From a bacterium (GTDB lineage Bacteria; Latescibacterota; Latescibacteria; Latescibacterales; Latescibacteraceae): 25,183 nucleotides of DNA. The notes below the pieces were generated by a model. That model worked only from the letters and a program-made list of their open reading frames with translations. It was not told where the DNA came from and made no database searches. The stretch lies in NCBI GenBank assembly GCA_021372535.1, contig JAJFUH010000160.1, positions 1 through 25,183 on the forward strand. The letters are read 5' to 3'. Positions 1 through 8,600 of the stretch are shown here, piece by piece. Position 1 is the first letter of the stretch. Every line of letters begins with the position of its first letter. A program made the translations under genes and the position numbers.

Positions 1-31
1 CTTGTGATAAAGTCTGTAAGTGTGGATATAA

Positions 32-78
32 GCTGTCAAGGGTCGGCACGAAGTGCTGATTTACATGCCCTTGACAGC
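32..78. repeat. Inverted repeat with inner hairpin
   Basis: Perfect 11-bp arms GCTGTCAAGGG (32-42) and CCCTTGACAGC (68-78) enclose a small GCAC/GTGC hairpin (46-49 and 53-56). The element lies beyond the 3' end of hrcA. No T-tract follows on either strand, so it is not a textbook terminator. Its role is unknown; it could be a processing hairpin or an operator for a gene beyond the left edge. Confidence 0.5.
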
Positions 79-102
79 ACCGAAACAATACATTTCATTA
101 TC

Positions 103-134
103 GGGCTCGTGAAAAATATACTTTTTCACAGCCC
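103..134 (-). terminator. Hairpin downstream of hrcA, possible terminator
   Basis: GGGCT, one bulged C, then GTGAAAAA (103-116) pairs with TTTTTCACAGCCC (122-134), giving a 13-bp stem around a 5-base loop. It begins about 40 bases past the hrcA stop. The bases after it on the minus strand are not T-rich, so termination is only possible, not certain. Confidence 0.4.
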
Positions 135-172
135 TCTTAAATATGTGAATAGAACGGGCTAACAACGATGCA

Positions 173-1210
173 TCAGTATTTCGAGAAAAAATCCGCCGTA
201 ATTTCCGCGGTATATCTGACAATCGCGGCGAGCCTCGGATAATGTACCCGAAGCGGTCCTATCACTGCGACAAGCCCCTGTTCACTCCCTGACCGGAAGA
301 CACCCGAGATCATGGAAAGTATCGGTTTCGGCCCCCAGAAATCGCTTCCGCCGATGTATATGTTTACATCGCTGTTATCATGAATGGTTAAATTGAGCGC
401 CTGCGCAAGCTCGCTCTTGTGCTCGTAAAGATCGATCATCTTAAGCGTATGGCCGAACGGGGCAAATTCCGGGTGAACAAGAAGCCGTGAAAGCCCCGCT
501 ATGTGAAAATCGGTGTCTCCGGTGAAATCGAATATCTCGTCCCGTTTATTGAGAATCACGTTGCAGAGGCTCTTGTCGCCGCCGGATAGACCCCTGAGGC
601 GGATATCGATAGAGGTTTTGATCTCGGCCACAGTCAGTCCGTGGAGACGGGCAGAGAGGAGTCGGGCGGTTTCGTCGATTTTGGTCCGGGGAATGATTTT
701 ATCCACAGTCAGATGTATGGTCTTTACCAGGCCATTATTCAAAGAGATAACCAGAAGATATCTCGATCCCCCCATGTTGACTATTTCGAGACGGTCGAAC
801 AGCGCCTGTTCAAAGGACGGCGATATCGACACCCCGATAAGATCGGTAACTTCAGAGAGCACCTTTGCTATATGGCTCAGGAACATCGTGGCGTCGTTTT
901 CACGGAGCACGCGCTCGACGAGGAGTTTTGCGTCACGGAAATCCGCATCCGAAGAGTCCACACCGGGCAAAAGATGGCTGACATAATACCGGTAGCATTT
1001 CACGGTGGGAATCCGGCCTGCCGATGTGTAAGGCTGAGCGAGATATCCCTCGTCCTCGAGCTCTTTCATGATGTGCCGTATGGTCGCGGGGCTCAGACCG
1101 AGGCCGCATGCCGCGGCAACATAGGAAGACCCGACCGGTTCCGCAGTTTCGAGAAAGGACGAAACAATGGTCTCGATAACCCTTTCACGTCTTTCTTTCA
1201 GATTCACCAT
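173..1210 (-). CDS. hrcA: Heat-inducible transcription repressor HrcA
   Basis: The 345-residue product has the usual HrcA length and organisation. An N-terminal winged helix (about residues 1-90) contains the family signature around SPATIRHIMKELEDEGYL and the following SAGRIPT segment. It is followed by the GAF-like and dimerisation regions, with a late LAVIGP-type segment here reading LVAVIGPLRVHYPR. In known systems HrcA represses groE and dnaK operons by binding CIRCE elements and is itself tuned by GroEL. The ATG at 1210 directly precedes the conserved N-terminus. A strong promoter lies at 1315-1343. No grpE or dnaK lies in the window; they could follow to the left, downstream. No CIRCE repeat is visible upstream. 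Family assignment is secure. Confidence 0.96.
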   Translation of the reverse strand: MVNLKERRERVIETIVSSFLETAEPVGSSYVAAACGLGLSPATIRHIMKELEDEGYLAQPYTSAGRIPTVKCYRYYVSHLLPGVDSSDADFRDAKLLVERVLRENDATMFLSHIAKVLSEVTDLIGVSISPSFEQALFDRLEIVNMGGSRYLLVISLNNGLVKTIHLTVDKIIPRTKIDETARLLSARLHGLTVAEIKTSIDIRLRGLSGGDKSLCNVILNKRDEIFDFTGDTDFHIAGLSRLLVHPEFAPFGHTLKMIDLYEHKSELAQALNLTIHDNSDVNIYIGGSDFWGPKPILSMISGVFRSGSEQGLVAVIGPLRVHYPRLAAIVRYTAEITADFFSKY

Positions 1211-1285
1211 TCCCGTTCTTCCGGATAATCAGGGAGACTGCCGCACGAAAGTCCCCGTTGAAGTGTTGTAATAATAAGCCATACA

Positions 1286-1302
1286 GGAAATAGTATATTT
1301 CC
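1286..1302. promoter_or_regulatory. Inverted repeat near the hrcA transcription start
   Basis: GGAAATA-GTA-TATTTCC is a perfect 7-3-7 palindrome placed about 12 bases downstream of the predicted hrcA -10 box. It does not match the CIRCE consensus TTAGCACTC-N9-GAGTGCTAA. The position suits an operator, but no binder can be named from sequence. Confidence 0.4.
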
Positions 1303-1314
1303 GGTTAATTTAAT

Positions 1315-1343
1315 ATAATAAAAAAAATTGCATCTAAAGTCAA
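1315..1343 (-). promoter_or_regulatory. Predicted hrcA promoter
   Basis: On the minus strand TTGACT (1343-1338) and TATTAT (1320-1315) are separated by exactly 17 bases; each matches the sigma-70 consensus at 5 of 6 positions. The start of transcription would fall near 1308, giving a leader of about 98 nt before the hrcA ATG. Confidence 0.65.
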
Positions 1344-1527
1344 GCATATCGAGACGGGTGATTACAAGCGATTCTTTTTTAACCTATAGAACACATTAAT
1401 ATTTATATAACTTCTCGAAGAATATGTAACAGAAGCCGGAGGATTTCGAAGAATAATACAGGGGAGATTTAAAAATCACTTGCCCGGTATCGACGTTGCC
1501 GGAAAATTTTTACCGATAAACGAGACA

Positions 1528-1881
1528 TCATTCATTTTTTTTATTCAACGGCTCGGTTCGGATGTTTATCTCACGTAAAAGAAAGTAATTCAAAGCTGTC
1601 CGTAACGCAATGATCGCAGCAAGCTTGCCGATATCATCCCAGGCGGGCGCAACGGTTGTGTTCACAATACTTGCCCCTATCAGAAACCCCAGTCCGAGTG
1701 AAAAGGAATGGCCGAGTTCCATACGGCTTTCCTGGATATCACGAATCGACTCCGAAGAAGAAAATACGTCCTTCATAAAAATAATAAGCGCTTTTATGAC
1801 TCCTATGAAAATCACCAGAATTGCCAGAAGCTGGCAAATGCCTGCCATCAGACCGGTCAGCGGTTTAATTATACCAAACAT
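1528..1881 (-). CDS. DUF1622 family membrane protein
   Basis: This 117-residue protein has three hydrophobic segments (about residues 10-34, 58-76 and 85-103). The core reads RMELGHSFSLGLGFLIGASI, then a short loop and LAAIIALRTALNYFLLREI. This matches the DUF1622 (COG4828) pattern of an LG-lgL-fliaasI segment followed by an IIalRT helix. The family consists of small inner-membrane proteins of unknown function. A Shine-Dalgarno AAGGGAG lies 8 bases before the ATG. It sits alone between hrcA and the sugar kinase, on the same strand, with gaps of about 320 and 265 bases, so it is probably its own unit. The charged tail ends in KKNE. Confidence 0.8.
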   Translation of the reverse strand: MFGIIKPLTGLMAGICQLLAILVIFIGVIKALIIFMKDVFSSSESIRDIQESRMELGHSFSLGLGFLIGASIVNTTVAPAWDDIGKLAAIIALRTALNYFLLREINIRTEPLNKKNE

Positions 1882-2110
1882 ATGTAAAACTCCCTTTTAC
1901 TGAAAACAGGGATTATAATTTTTGTCCCGGTGAAAATGGGGCTATAAAACAATGCATTCTACAGTTCAAATATATGAAATAACTCACTACATATCAATAT
2001 ATTTTAGAAAACTGAAAATTCCCCAATTTTACATTTCCACACTGAGACGTTCATCCACTTTAAGTGCACAATAAGTATCCAAATGAAAGGGCGACGTGAA
2101 AAGACTTTCC

Positions 2111-2141
2111 CTTTGTGCCTTGTGCCTTGTGCCTTCTGCCT
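2111..2141. repeat. Tandem CTTTGTGCC-type low-complexity repeat
   Basis: Units of TTGTGCC are repeated three to four times just past the 3' end of the sugar kinase gene. Related TTTGTGCC or GGCACAA strings occur in other gaps of the chromosomal part (8815-8840, 11698-11756). They look like a dispersed intergenic repeat family. Confidence 0.6.
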
Positions 2142-2146
2142 GTCTT

Positions 2147-3676
2147 TTAAACCGCTCCGTATACCGGGTGCAGTGCCGGGGCGATATTCGCGAAAAACCG
2201 CTCGTACCAGTCGCGGTACTCCTCGTGACGGGTGTTGTCGGGCTCGTACACCTTCATGGGGAAGGTCATCCGGGACAGGGCGTCCTGTTCGTTCCGGTAA
2301 ACTCCAGCACCCATTCCGGCAAGAATCGCGGCTCCAAGGAGGGTGACCTCGGGGTTGGCGATGACCTCGACCGGTTTCCCGGTCACATCGGCTTTCATCT
2401 GGAGCCAAAACTCGTTCTTCTGGACTCCACCAAGTGAACGGAGCCGTCTGCATACAGCGCCGGTGTTGTCCTCGATGACCCTGATCTGACGGGCGAGCTG
2501 GTAACAGGTCGCCTCGAACACAGCCCGGACTATCTGCCCGCGCGTCGTGGTTGTGGTGATGCCGAGTATGGTACCGAGCGAGCCGTACGCCTGGAACGGG
2601 CCCATACCCCTGATAAAGGAGGGCAGCACCGCGACGCCGCCCGCTCCGGGCCCGAACGCCTGCGCCTCCCCGATCATGGTTCCGTACAGGGCGCTTTCCT
2701 CCGTGCCGCGGTAAAGATTCGCGCCGACCCATTCGAGCACGCCGCCCGCGATCATGAGGCTCTGGCAGAGATACTGGCCCGGCAGACAGTGACGCTCCCA
2801 GTCGATGCCGGAGTCGAAGAGCGTCCGGTTCGGCGTGAATGTATCGAGAATCGCGATGATCATTTCCCATGTCCCGGTGATGTCCACGAAAGTTTCTGGA
2901 TCGGTCACCCCGGCTCCGAGCGCGCCGATTTCACAGTCATGACCGCCCGTGGCGACCGGCGTACCGGCGGGTATACCGGACTGCTCCGCGGCTTTACCGG
3001 TGACAACGCCGATTTTACGGCCCGACTGGGAGACTTCAGGGAAGACAGTCCTGCTCACGCCGATCGTGTCGAGCATACGGTCACTCCACCGGTCTTCATC
3101 GATATCGAGCACCGTTGTCGTCGACGCCATGGTGATCTCGGTAGTGAACTCGCCGGAGAGACGGTTGACGAGAAAATCCTGCGTCATGAGGTAGCAGTGG
3201 GCTTTTTTCAGGACATCCGGTTCATGGACAGCGAGCCAGCGCAGACGGTTGACTGTCTGGATGCTGTAGTTGTGGAACCCGGTTATCTCATAGATTTCAT
3301 AGGGATCGATCTGCTTCGTAAGCCATTCGGTTTCCTCGATGTTACGGGTATCGTGCCAGCTCGAAAGAGGATAAAGAAGACGGCCTTTCTCGTCCACGGG
3401 GGCGCCGTCCACCCCGAAACCCGACACCGATACACCACCGATCTGCGAGGGTGATGCAAGATGCCCTATGACCTCCCGGGTGCACTGGCATACCTTGTCC
3501 CATATGTCATCGGCATCCCAGATGAGCCAGCCTTCCTTTCCGCCCGGCTGCGGCACCGGCCCGTTACGGCGTGATGCGGATGCGATGAGAGCGCCGTCGA
3601 GGCTGAACACGGCGGCCTTTATGCCGGTCGCGCCGAGATCGATTCCCATGAGAACCTGTTCCGAATAGCTGTCCAT
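2147..3676 (-). CDS. FGGY-family carbohydrate kinase, L-fuculokinase-like
   Basis: A 509-residue cytoplasmic sugar kinase of the FGGY family, which transfers phosphate from ATP to a ketose or polyol. The N-terminal phosphate loop is GIDLGATGIKA (11-21). GFGVDGAPVDEKGRLLYP (86-103) and the segment GEFTTEITMASTTTVLDI resemble E. coli FucK more than XylB. GGHD (244-247) carries the catalytic Asp247, and the GTWE and GGVLEWV segments are also FucK-like. The C-terminal ATPase lobe includes a GGVQKNEFWLQ-type motif. AAGGAG lies 6 bases before the ATG. No fucose isomerase or aldolase is present, so the substrate (L-fuculose, L-rhamnulose or another deoxy-ketose) is inferred only from similarity. A second long same-strand frame over its 3' half is a shadow. 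Confidence 0.9.
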   Translation of the reverse strand: MDSYSEQVLMGIDLGATGIKAAVFSLDGALIASASRRNGPVPQPGGKEGWLIWDADDIWDKVCQCTREVIGHLASPSQIGGVSVSGFGVDGAPVDEKGRLLYPLSSWHDTRNIEETEWLTKQIDPYEIYEITGFHNYSIQTVNRLRWLAVHEPDVLKKAHCYLMTQDFLVNRLSGEFTTEITMASTTTVLDIDEDRWSDRMLDTIGVSRTVFPEVSQSGRKIGVVTGKAAEQSGIPAGTPVATGGHDCEIGALGAGVTDPETFVDITGTWEMIIAILDTFTPNRTLFDSGIDWERHCLPGQYLCQSLMIAGGVLEWVGANLYRGTEESALYGTMIGEAQAFGPGAGGVAVLPSFIRGMGPFQAYGSLGTILGITTTTTRGQIVRAVFEATCYQLARQIRVIEDNTGAVCRRLRSLGGVQKNEFWLQMKADVTGKPVEVIANPEVTLLGAAILAGMGAGVYRNEQDALSRMTFPMKVYEPDNTRHEEYRDWYERFFANIAPALHPVYGAV

Positions 3677-3737
3677 GGAGTACTCCTTGTGTATTGCAAT
3701 TAATTACTCGAAAGTTCAATCGGTATTTTTTCCGCTT

Positions 3738-3771
3738 TTCACTCTGTCTCTTTGTCACTCTGTCCCTACAA
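3738..3771. repeat. TCACTCTGTC direct repeat
   Basis: TCACTCTGTC occurs twice, separated by TCTTTG, in the gap upstream of the sugar kinase. It resembles the TTTGTGTC-type low-complexity strings seen in other gaps. Confidence 0.45.
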
Positions 3772-3827
3772 AACCATTGAGGACAATGTTAAGAACAAAT
3801 TAAACCATATACCATGCAATCACCAAC

Positions 3828-3860
3828 AAAAAAAGCGGGTATACTCTCCGCTTTTTAGTT
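3828..3860. terminator. Bidirectional intrinsic terminator
   Basis: AAAAAGCGG (3830-3838) pairs with CCGCTTTTT (3848-3856) around a 9-base loop, with T-tracts on both strands. No gene ends into it on the plus strand. On the minus strand it lies about 25 bases past the short frame at 3883-3963. That suggests a small transcription unit once existed, or still exists, here. Confidence 0.6.
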
Positions 3861-3882
3861 TTGTTATTTTTATCCGGTTACT

Positions 3883-3967
3883 TCACCAATAAATTCTCTT
3901 GACCTCACCCCACGTGCTGGTTTTCTCCTTCGTGCCGGTACAGCATTCGGGGGTGGGCGGATTTCAA
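3883..3967 (-). pseudogene. Possible tiny peptide gene with frameshift
   Basis: On the minus strand a perfect AGGAGG (3979-3974) precedes a TTG at 3967 by 6 bases. That frame soon stops, but removing one C from the C-run would join it to the frame ending at 3883. The joined peptide would have about 27 residues and end in STWGEVKRIYW. A bidirectional terminator follows. Everything about this is tentative: it could be a broken or misread small gene, or chance. Confidence 0.22.
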
Positions 3968-4055
3968 TGGCGACCTCCTAAAACCACGATAAATTATATT
4001 GTAATACATTGATTATAAATAGAATATAGATCATTAAAGCCTGTGAATTTATAAA

Positions 4056-4188
4056 CCCGTTGAAAAGCCCCGCGGTCACAACCGGTTTTCGGAAAAAGAA
4101 TGGGTGCTGTCCGGGCGAGCCAAAGGCTCGTGAGTTCACACATTCCCGAAAAACGGGCATTGAACGGGGAATAAGGCTTTTCACGGGG
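4056..4188. mobile_element. Nested inverted-repeat element (MITE/REP-like)
   Basis: The outer arms are TGAAAAGCC (4061-4069) and GGCTTTTCA (4175-4183), extended by partly matching CCCG/CGGGG flanks. The middle arms are TTTTCGG (4086-4092) and CCGAAAA (4146-4152). The inner hairpin is CGAGCC-AAA-GGCTCG (4116-4130). No credible protein is encoded. The nested design is typical of palindromic intergenic repeats or small non-autonomous elements. The stretch to its right (4189-4330) holds a further TGCCC/GGGCA hairpin and a run of G. Confidence 0.45.
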
Positions 4189-4374
4189 TGCCCTTTCCTT
4201 GTTTACTTCCTTGGGGCACGCAAAGGAAGTAACATCTAAAAAAAGTGTTCTTTAAAAAAATGGGGGGGGCCAGGGGTTTCAACCGCCTTGACTTAACCCT
4301 GAAAAAATGCTTTATTACGTATAATATACAGTATGTGGTACCGTTCACGTCTACCAGGAATACACGAGGTTTCA

Positions 4375-5484
4375 ATGGCACACAAAAAAGAGACTAACAA
4401 GGAAACACTGCTATTCGCAGATGCCGTGATCGAGAGTCTTGAAATGGAAAAGACACTCCCGGCGAAATTCAAACGTATGCTGCTCAGGAGTAAGCTCCCC
4501 AAGCGTGTCGAGGGTAAAACGGTCACCATAAAGATGCACCTTGGCGGCGGCATCGGTTTTACCACCATCCATCCGGTGTTTGTGAGAATTCTTGTCGATG
4601 CGGTCAAGAGCGGCGGCGCTAAATCGGTGAAAATCATCGACAGCAGGGCGGAAACCGGCATCGCACGGGGGTATACCCGAGAGGTGCTCGACTGCCCGGT
4701 CGTCTCATGTTTCGGCGAGACAGGCAAATACTACTACCATGAGCCGATCGGTTTCAAGGAGCTTGACGAGGCCCTTCTTTCCGGCGAGGCAATCGACTGC
4801 GACTTTTTCATCGATCTTTCCCATGTCAAAGGTCACGGCACATGCGGATTCGGCGGCTCGCTCAAGAATATCGCAATGGGGCTTATCACTCCGGAAACCC
4901 GTAGTAAGCTTCACCACCTCGAGGGCGGGCTCACCATCGACCGTGAGAAATGCGTATACTGTCTCAAGTGCTTTAAAGCCTGTCCCAACCAGGCGATCCA
5001 GAAAAACGACGCCCGAAAGGAAATCTCCTTCTTTTTCCATAACTGTACCTACTGTCAGCACTGTGTGATGATCTGCCCCGAAAAGGCTATCACCATGGAA
5101 GACCGGAGGTTCGAGGATTTCTCACAGGGAATGGCGCTCGTTACAGCGGCGTTTCTGAAAAAATTCAAGCCGGAAAATCTGTTCTTTATCAATTTCCTCA
5201 CCAATATCACCATATACTGCGACTGCTGGGAGTTCAGCTCCCCGTCGCTCGTGCCGGACATCGGAATACTGGCGGGAAACGACATTGCGGCAATCGAGAC
5301 CGCCTCGCTCGACCTTATTAAGACCGAGAACTTCCTGCCCACCGGCCTGCCGAAAAACCGTAAGCTCGGCGATGGGAAACATCTGTTCGAAAAGATACAT
5401 GCCAAGAATCCGTATATCATGATCGATTATCTGCAGGAATACTATCCCTGCAATTCAGGCTATGCGCTCGATGAAGTGAAATAA
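4375..5484 (+). CDS. DUF362 domain protein with two 4Fe-4S clusters
   Basis: From the ATG at 4375, preceded by GAGG five bases upstream, the product has 369 residues. The upstream ATG at 4333 has no ribosome site and would add 14 unlikely residues. An N-terminal DUF362 domain (about 1-175) includes VTIKMHLGGGIGFTTIHP and the HVKGHGTCGFGGSLKNIAMG loop. It is followed by a ferredoxin-type module with CVYCLKCFKACP (193-204) and CTYCQHCVMICP (224-235), then the remainder of DUF362. Members are cytoplasmic iron-sulfur proteins common in anaerobes; an electron-transfer or redox role is usual, but the reaction is unknown. It is not obviously linked to the sugar genes beyond being co-directional with GH35. 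Confidence 0.88.
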   Translation: MAHKKETNKETLLFADAVIESLEMEKTLPAKFKRMLLRSKLPKRVEGKTVTIKMHLGGGIGFTTIHPVFVRILVDAVKSGGAKSVKIIDSRAETGIARGYTREVLDCPVVSCFGETGKYYYHEPIGFKELDEALLSGEAIDCDFFIDLSHVKGHGTCGFGGSLKNIAMGLITPETRSKLHHLEGGLTIDREKCVYCLKCFKACPNQAIQKNDARKEISFFFHNCTYCQHCVMICPEKAITMEDRRFEDFSQGMALVTAAFLKKFKPENLFFINFLTNITIYCDCWEFSSPSLVPDIGILAGNDIAAIETASLDLIKTENFLPTGLPKNRKLGDGKHLFEKIHAKNPYIMIDYLQEYYPCNSGYALDEVK

Positions 5485-5490
5485 ATATAT

Positions 5491-5600
5491 TAGTTTATGG
5501 TTTCTCGTTTCCGGTCTCTGATTGAAAGAGGAGTCCGGACAGTACCAGTTGCGTTGTATTATCTTTAACCATAAACTATAAACCATAAACCACAAACCAG
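5491..5600. repeat. Inverted repeat plus tandem ACCATAAACT repeats
   Basis: TAGTTTATGGTT (5491-5502) is a perfect 12-bp inverted match to AACCATAAACTA (5567-5578). The right arm continues as a run of CATAAACTATAAACC-type units to 5600, ending just before the GH35 start. The hairpin could act as a terminator or attenuator between the two genes. No T-tract follows the stem. Confidence 0.55.
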
Positions 5601-5607
5601 TTATCAT

Positions 5608-8600
5608 ATGATTCCTTCAGAGGATACGATCAGGGGACGGTCGCTTAATATTAATAACCGCCCGTCCTTCATGTTCGGCGGAGAAATCCATTATTTCCGT
5701 ATTCCGCAGACGCACTGGAATGACCGTCTCAAAAAAACCCGCGCAGCCTTCATCAACACCATCGGCTCGTACATACCGTGGAACCTGCACGAGCCGGAGA
5801 AGGGAATATGGCGGTTTGACGGGGGCTGCAACCTCAGGGCCTGGATCGAATCCGTCCGTAAGAGCGGTATGCAGTTCTTCGCCCGTCCGGGGCCGTATAT
5901 CTGCAGCGAATGGGATATGGGCGGACTCCCACCCTGGCTCATCGGTGAAGCGGATGCAGTCCGCACGGTCGATCCGCATTACATGGCCGCGGTGAGCCGC
6001 TGGTTTCACGAGGTGAACCGTATCCTCCGCGATTTTCTCCCGGAGGCCGGCGGCAATCTCATCCTGTACCAGATCGAGAACGAATTCCTGTGGGGCGAGC
6101 TCCAGTATTTTCTCCAGATGGCGGACATCGTGCGCCGTGACGGGATAACATCGCCGCTCGTGACCAATCTCAACCCGTCAGTCCGCAGGCATACCCCGAT
6201 AACCGATACGCTCGACCTCTACCCGGGGCCGTGGAATGTCCATAAATCGGAGGTCGCCATCGCCGACCTGCTCGAAGAGCAGCCGGAAAAACCCGCAGCC
6301 TGTGTCGAGTTCCAGACGGGTTTCGCAGCTGAAGCCGGGAGCACGCTTCCCACAATGGTCGGCATGATCGGGCAATCATGGGTCGAAGTTCATATCAAGG
6401 ACTGCATCGCCCGCGGGCTCAACCTTATCAACTTCTACATGTTCTGCGGCGGAACGACGTTCGGTTACCATACCGGGCGCCGTGATATCACCTCGTACGA
6501 TTACGACAGCGCCATCCGCGAGTGGGGAGAGCTCGACGGCAAGTATTACATGGTGCGCCGTATCGGGAGTTTTCTCCATCACTTCGGTAATGACCTCGTA
6601 CAAACACTGCCTGACGGTGATATACCGGTTCAGGCGCCGCGCGGCGTCTCTGTTCTCCGGCGGAGCGGATATGAGTGCGTCTTTTTGTTCCCGCGCAATC
6701 TCACGCGGTCGCCGCAGGAGATTACCCTGAGGATTGAAGTGCCGGGTCAGGGCGGGATTCCGTTTCCCGCAAAAACCGCTCTCCGTCTCGCGCCGCAGTC
6801 CATGAAAATACTGCCGGTCAACATTCCACTCGGCGGAGCCATCCGCCTTGTCTACAGCACATCGGAGGTATTCGGAGTTTACCGTCTCGAGGACGAGCTG
6901 ATCATCGTAGTGTACGGCGAACCGGGCGAACCGGGCGAGATTCTCATCGGCGGTTATGGTTCATTCGACCATTCGCGCGGAAACGCCGCAGTCGAAAAGA
7001 CCGGGGACAACCTGCTCGTTTCATTCACGCATACACCCGGATTTTTCCACATTCTGCTCGTAAGCGAGCTCGAGGACGAATTATCGAACGTTCTCGGCGG
7101 CATCCGCATCATCGTCGCGGACAGAGCAACCGCTGAACACACATGGATCGGGATAAGAGGCGTCGACCGTTTCCCCATCATGTCGAATCTCTATTTCATG
7201 GATATCGAATCCTCGGCAGCGGAGAGCCTTTTTCTGGCTGTTTCCATGAGGCCCGGGGATAATCAGTGGTTCGAGTTTCCCTGCAACTGCACGCCGATCA
7301 TTCCGCCCACAGTGTCTTTTAACGGGGAGAACCTGAAGACGGTCACGGTCAACAAGCTTCTGAAAACGGTCAGGGTAGAGCTTCCTCCTGTCGAAGAACC
7401 CCTTTATTCGGGAACGATGACGCTCACCGGCTGGACAATGGAGGCGGAGAATCCGCTTGCCCTTTCAGACGATGGCGGGTGGAAGCCTTACAATGCGTTC
7501 CGGGGGAACGAGCACTCCGGCCAGTTTGATACAGGTTATTACGGCTACCGGTGTTCGTTCGGAATCAACGACGACCCCGGAGGAAAAAGCCTCCATCTTA
7601 CCGAGATTCACGACAACGCGGTCGTCTACCTCAACGGTGTTTGCCTCGGCGGTGTTATCGCATATGATTCAAACGGCTCACGGTACAGCGCCGATGTGAG
7701 CGAAATATTGCGCCGCGATAAACAAAACGAGCTGTTCGTGCTTCTCGAAAGCGAAGGACGGCCCCGCAAGGGCGATGAAGCAGCAGTTACCGGTATCACC
7801 GGCCCCGTTATTCTGTCAGGCCTGTCGGAGGATATCCCGCTCGTTTCGTGGAAACGCACGGTTCTCCGTTTCGAGACGGAATCCATGCTCGGCGCGGTTC
7901 CCTCAGAAGCCCTTCCCGAAAGCGACGACAGCGGATGGGAAACGGTTTCGGTCAGGCCGGGATGGGACAGCCGTATCGTCATACCGCCCTCGACGACCTA
8001 TATCGAGCACGGCCACGAGCGGCTCTATGTCGTCTACCGCACGAGTTTTCAGATCGACGGGAAAAACCGGCCTGGCGGATGTGTGCTCGATATCGGAAAA
8101 GCGGACGGGAAATGCTGGATATACCTCAACGGCAGGCCGGTCGATAAAAAGCACCAGGAGCGCTTCTGCGCCGACCTTACGCCGTATGTAACAGAGGGGG
8201 AAAATGTTCTCGTCATCATCCTCCGTAATTTCCGCTGGTACACGACCATCGGCCTGCGCGGCGCGATAACGTTGCGGTGTGTGGACAGGGTTTTGGGCGA
8301 TGGCTGGGAATGTATACACGGATTGCCCGGTCAGCGTAAAGGATTTCCCGAAACCGGTATGGGCGCTGTAAAAAATCCCCCTGAAAACGTCGATTTCCCA
8401 GGGATGGCGTGGTTTTTCCATGAATTTGCCTTTACGTCACAGCCCGGCTGGACAGCTCCGCCCGGTCTGACGCTGAAGGGATGGAACGCCAAGATACTCA
8501 TCTACCTCAACGGATTTCTCATCGGCCGCTACCATCCCGATGGCCCCCAGGAACGGTTTTATCTGCCCGAGGACCGGCTCGCCGACACCATCCGTCTCGT

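Noticed and set aside
641-1228. 195-residue plus-strand frame over hrcA
   Set aside because: Antisense shadow of hrcA with no recognisable motif.
1211-1527. CIRCE element for HrcA
   Set aside because: No TTAGCACTC-N9-GAGTGCTAA match on either strand; only an unrelated palindrome was found.
2004-2870. 288-residue minus-strand frame overlapping the sugar kinase
   Set aside because: It lies in a shifted frame of the FGGY kinase gene, is Arg/Pro/Gly-rich and has no ribosome site.
4181-4727. Minus-strand frames upstream of and inside the DUF362 gene
   Set aside because: They run through hairpins, homopolymers and the antisense of DUF362; no family pattern.
7903-8421. 172-residue minus-strand frame within GH35
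   Set aside because: Antisense to the beta-sandwich part of GH35, with composition dictated by that gene.
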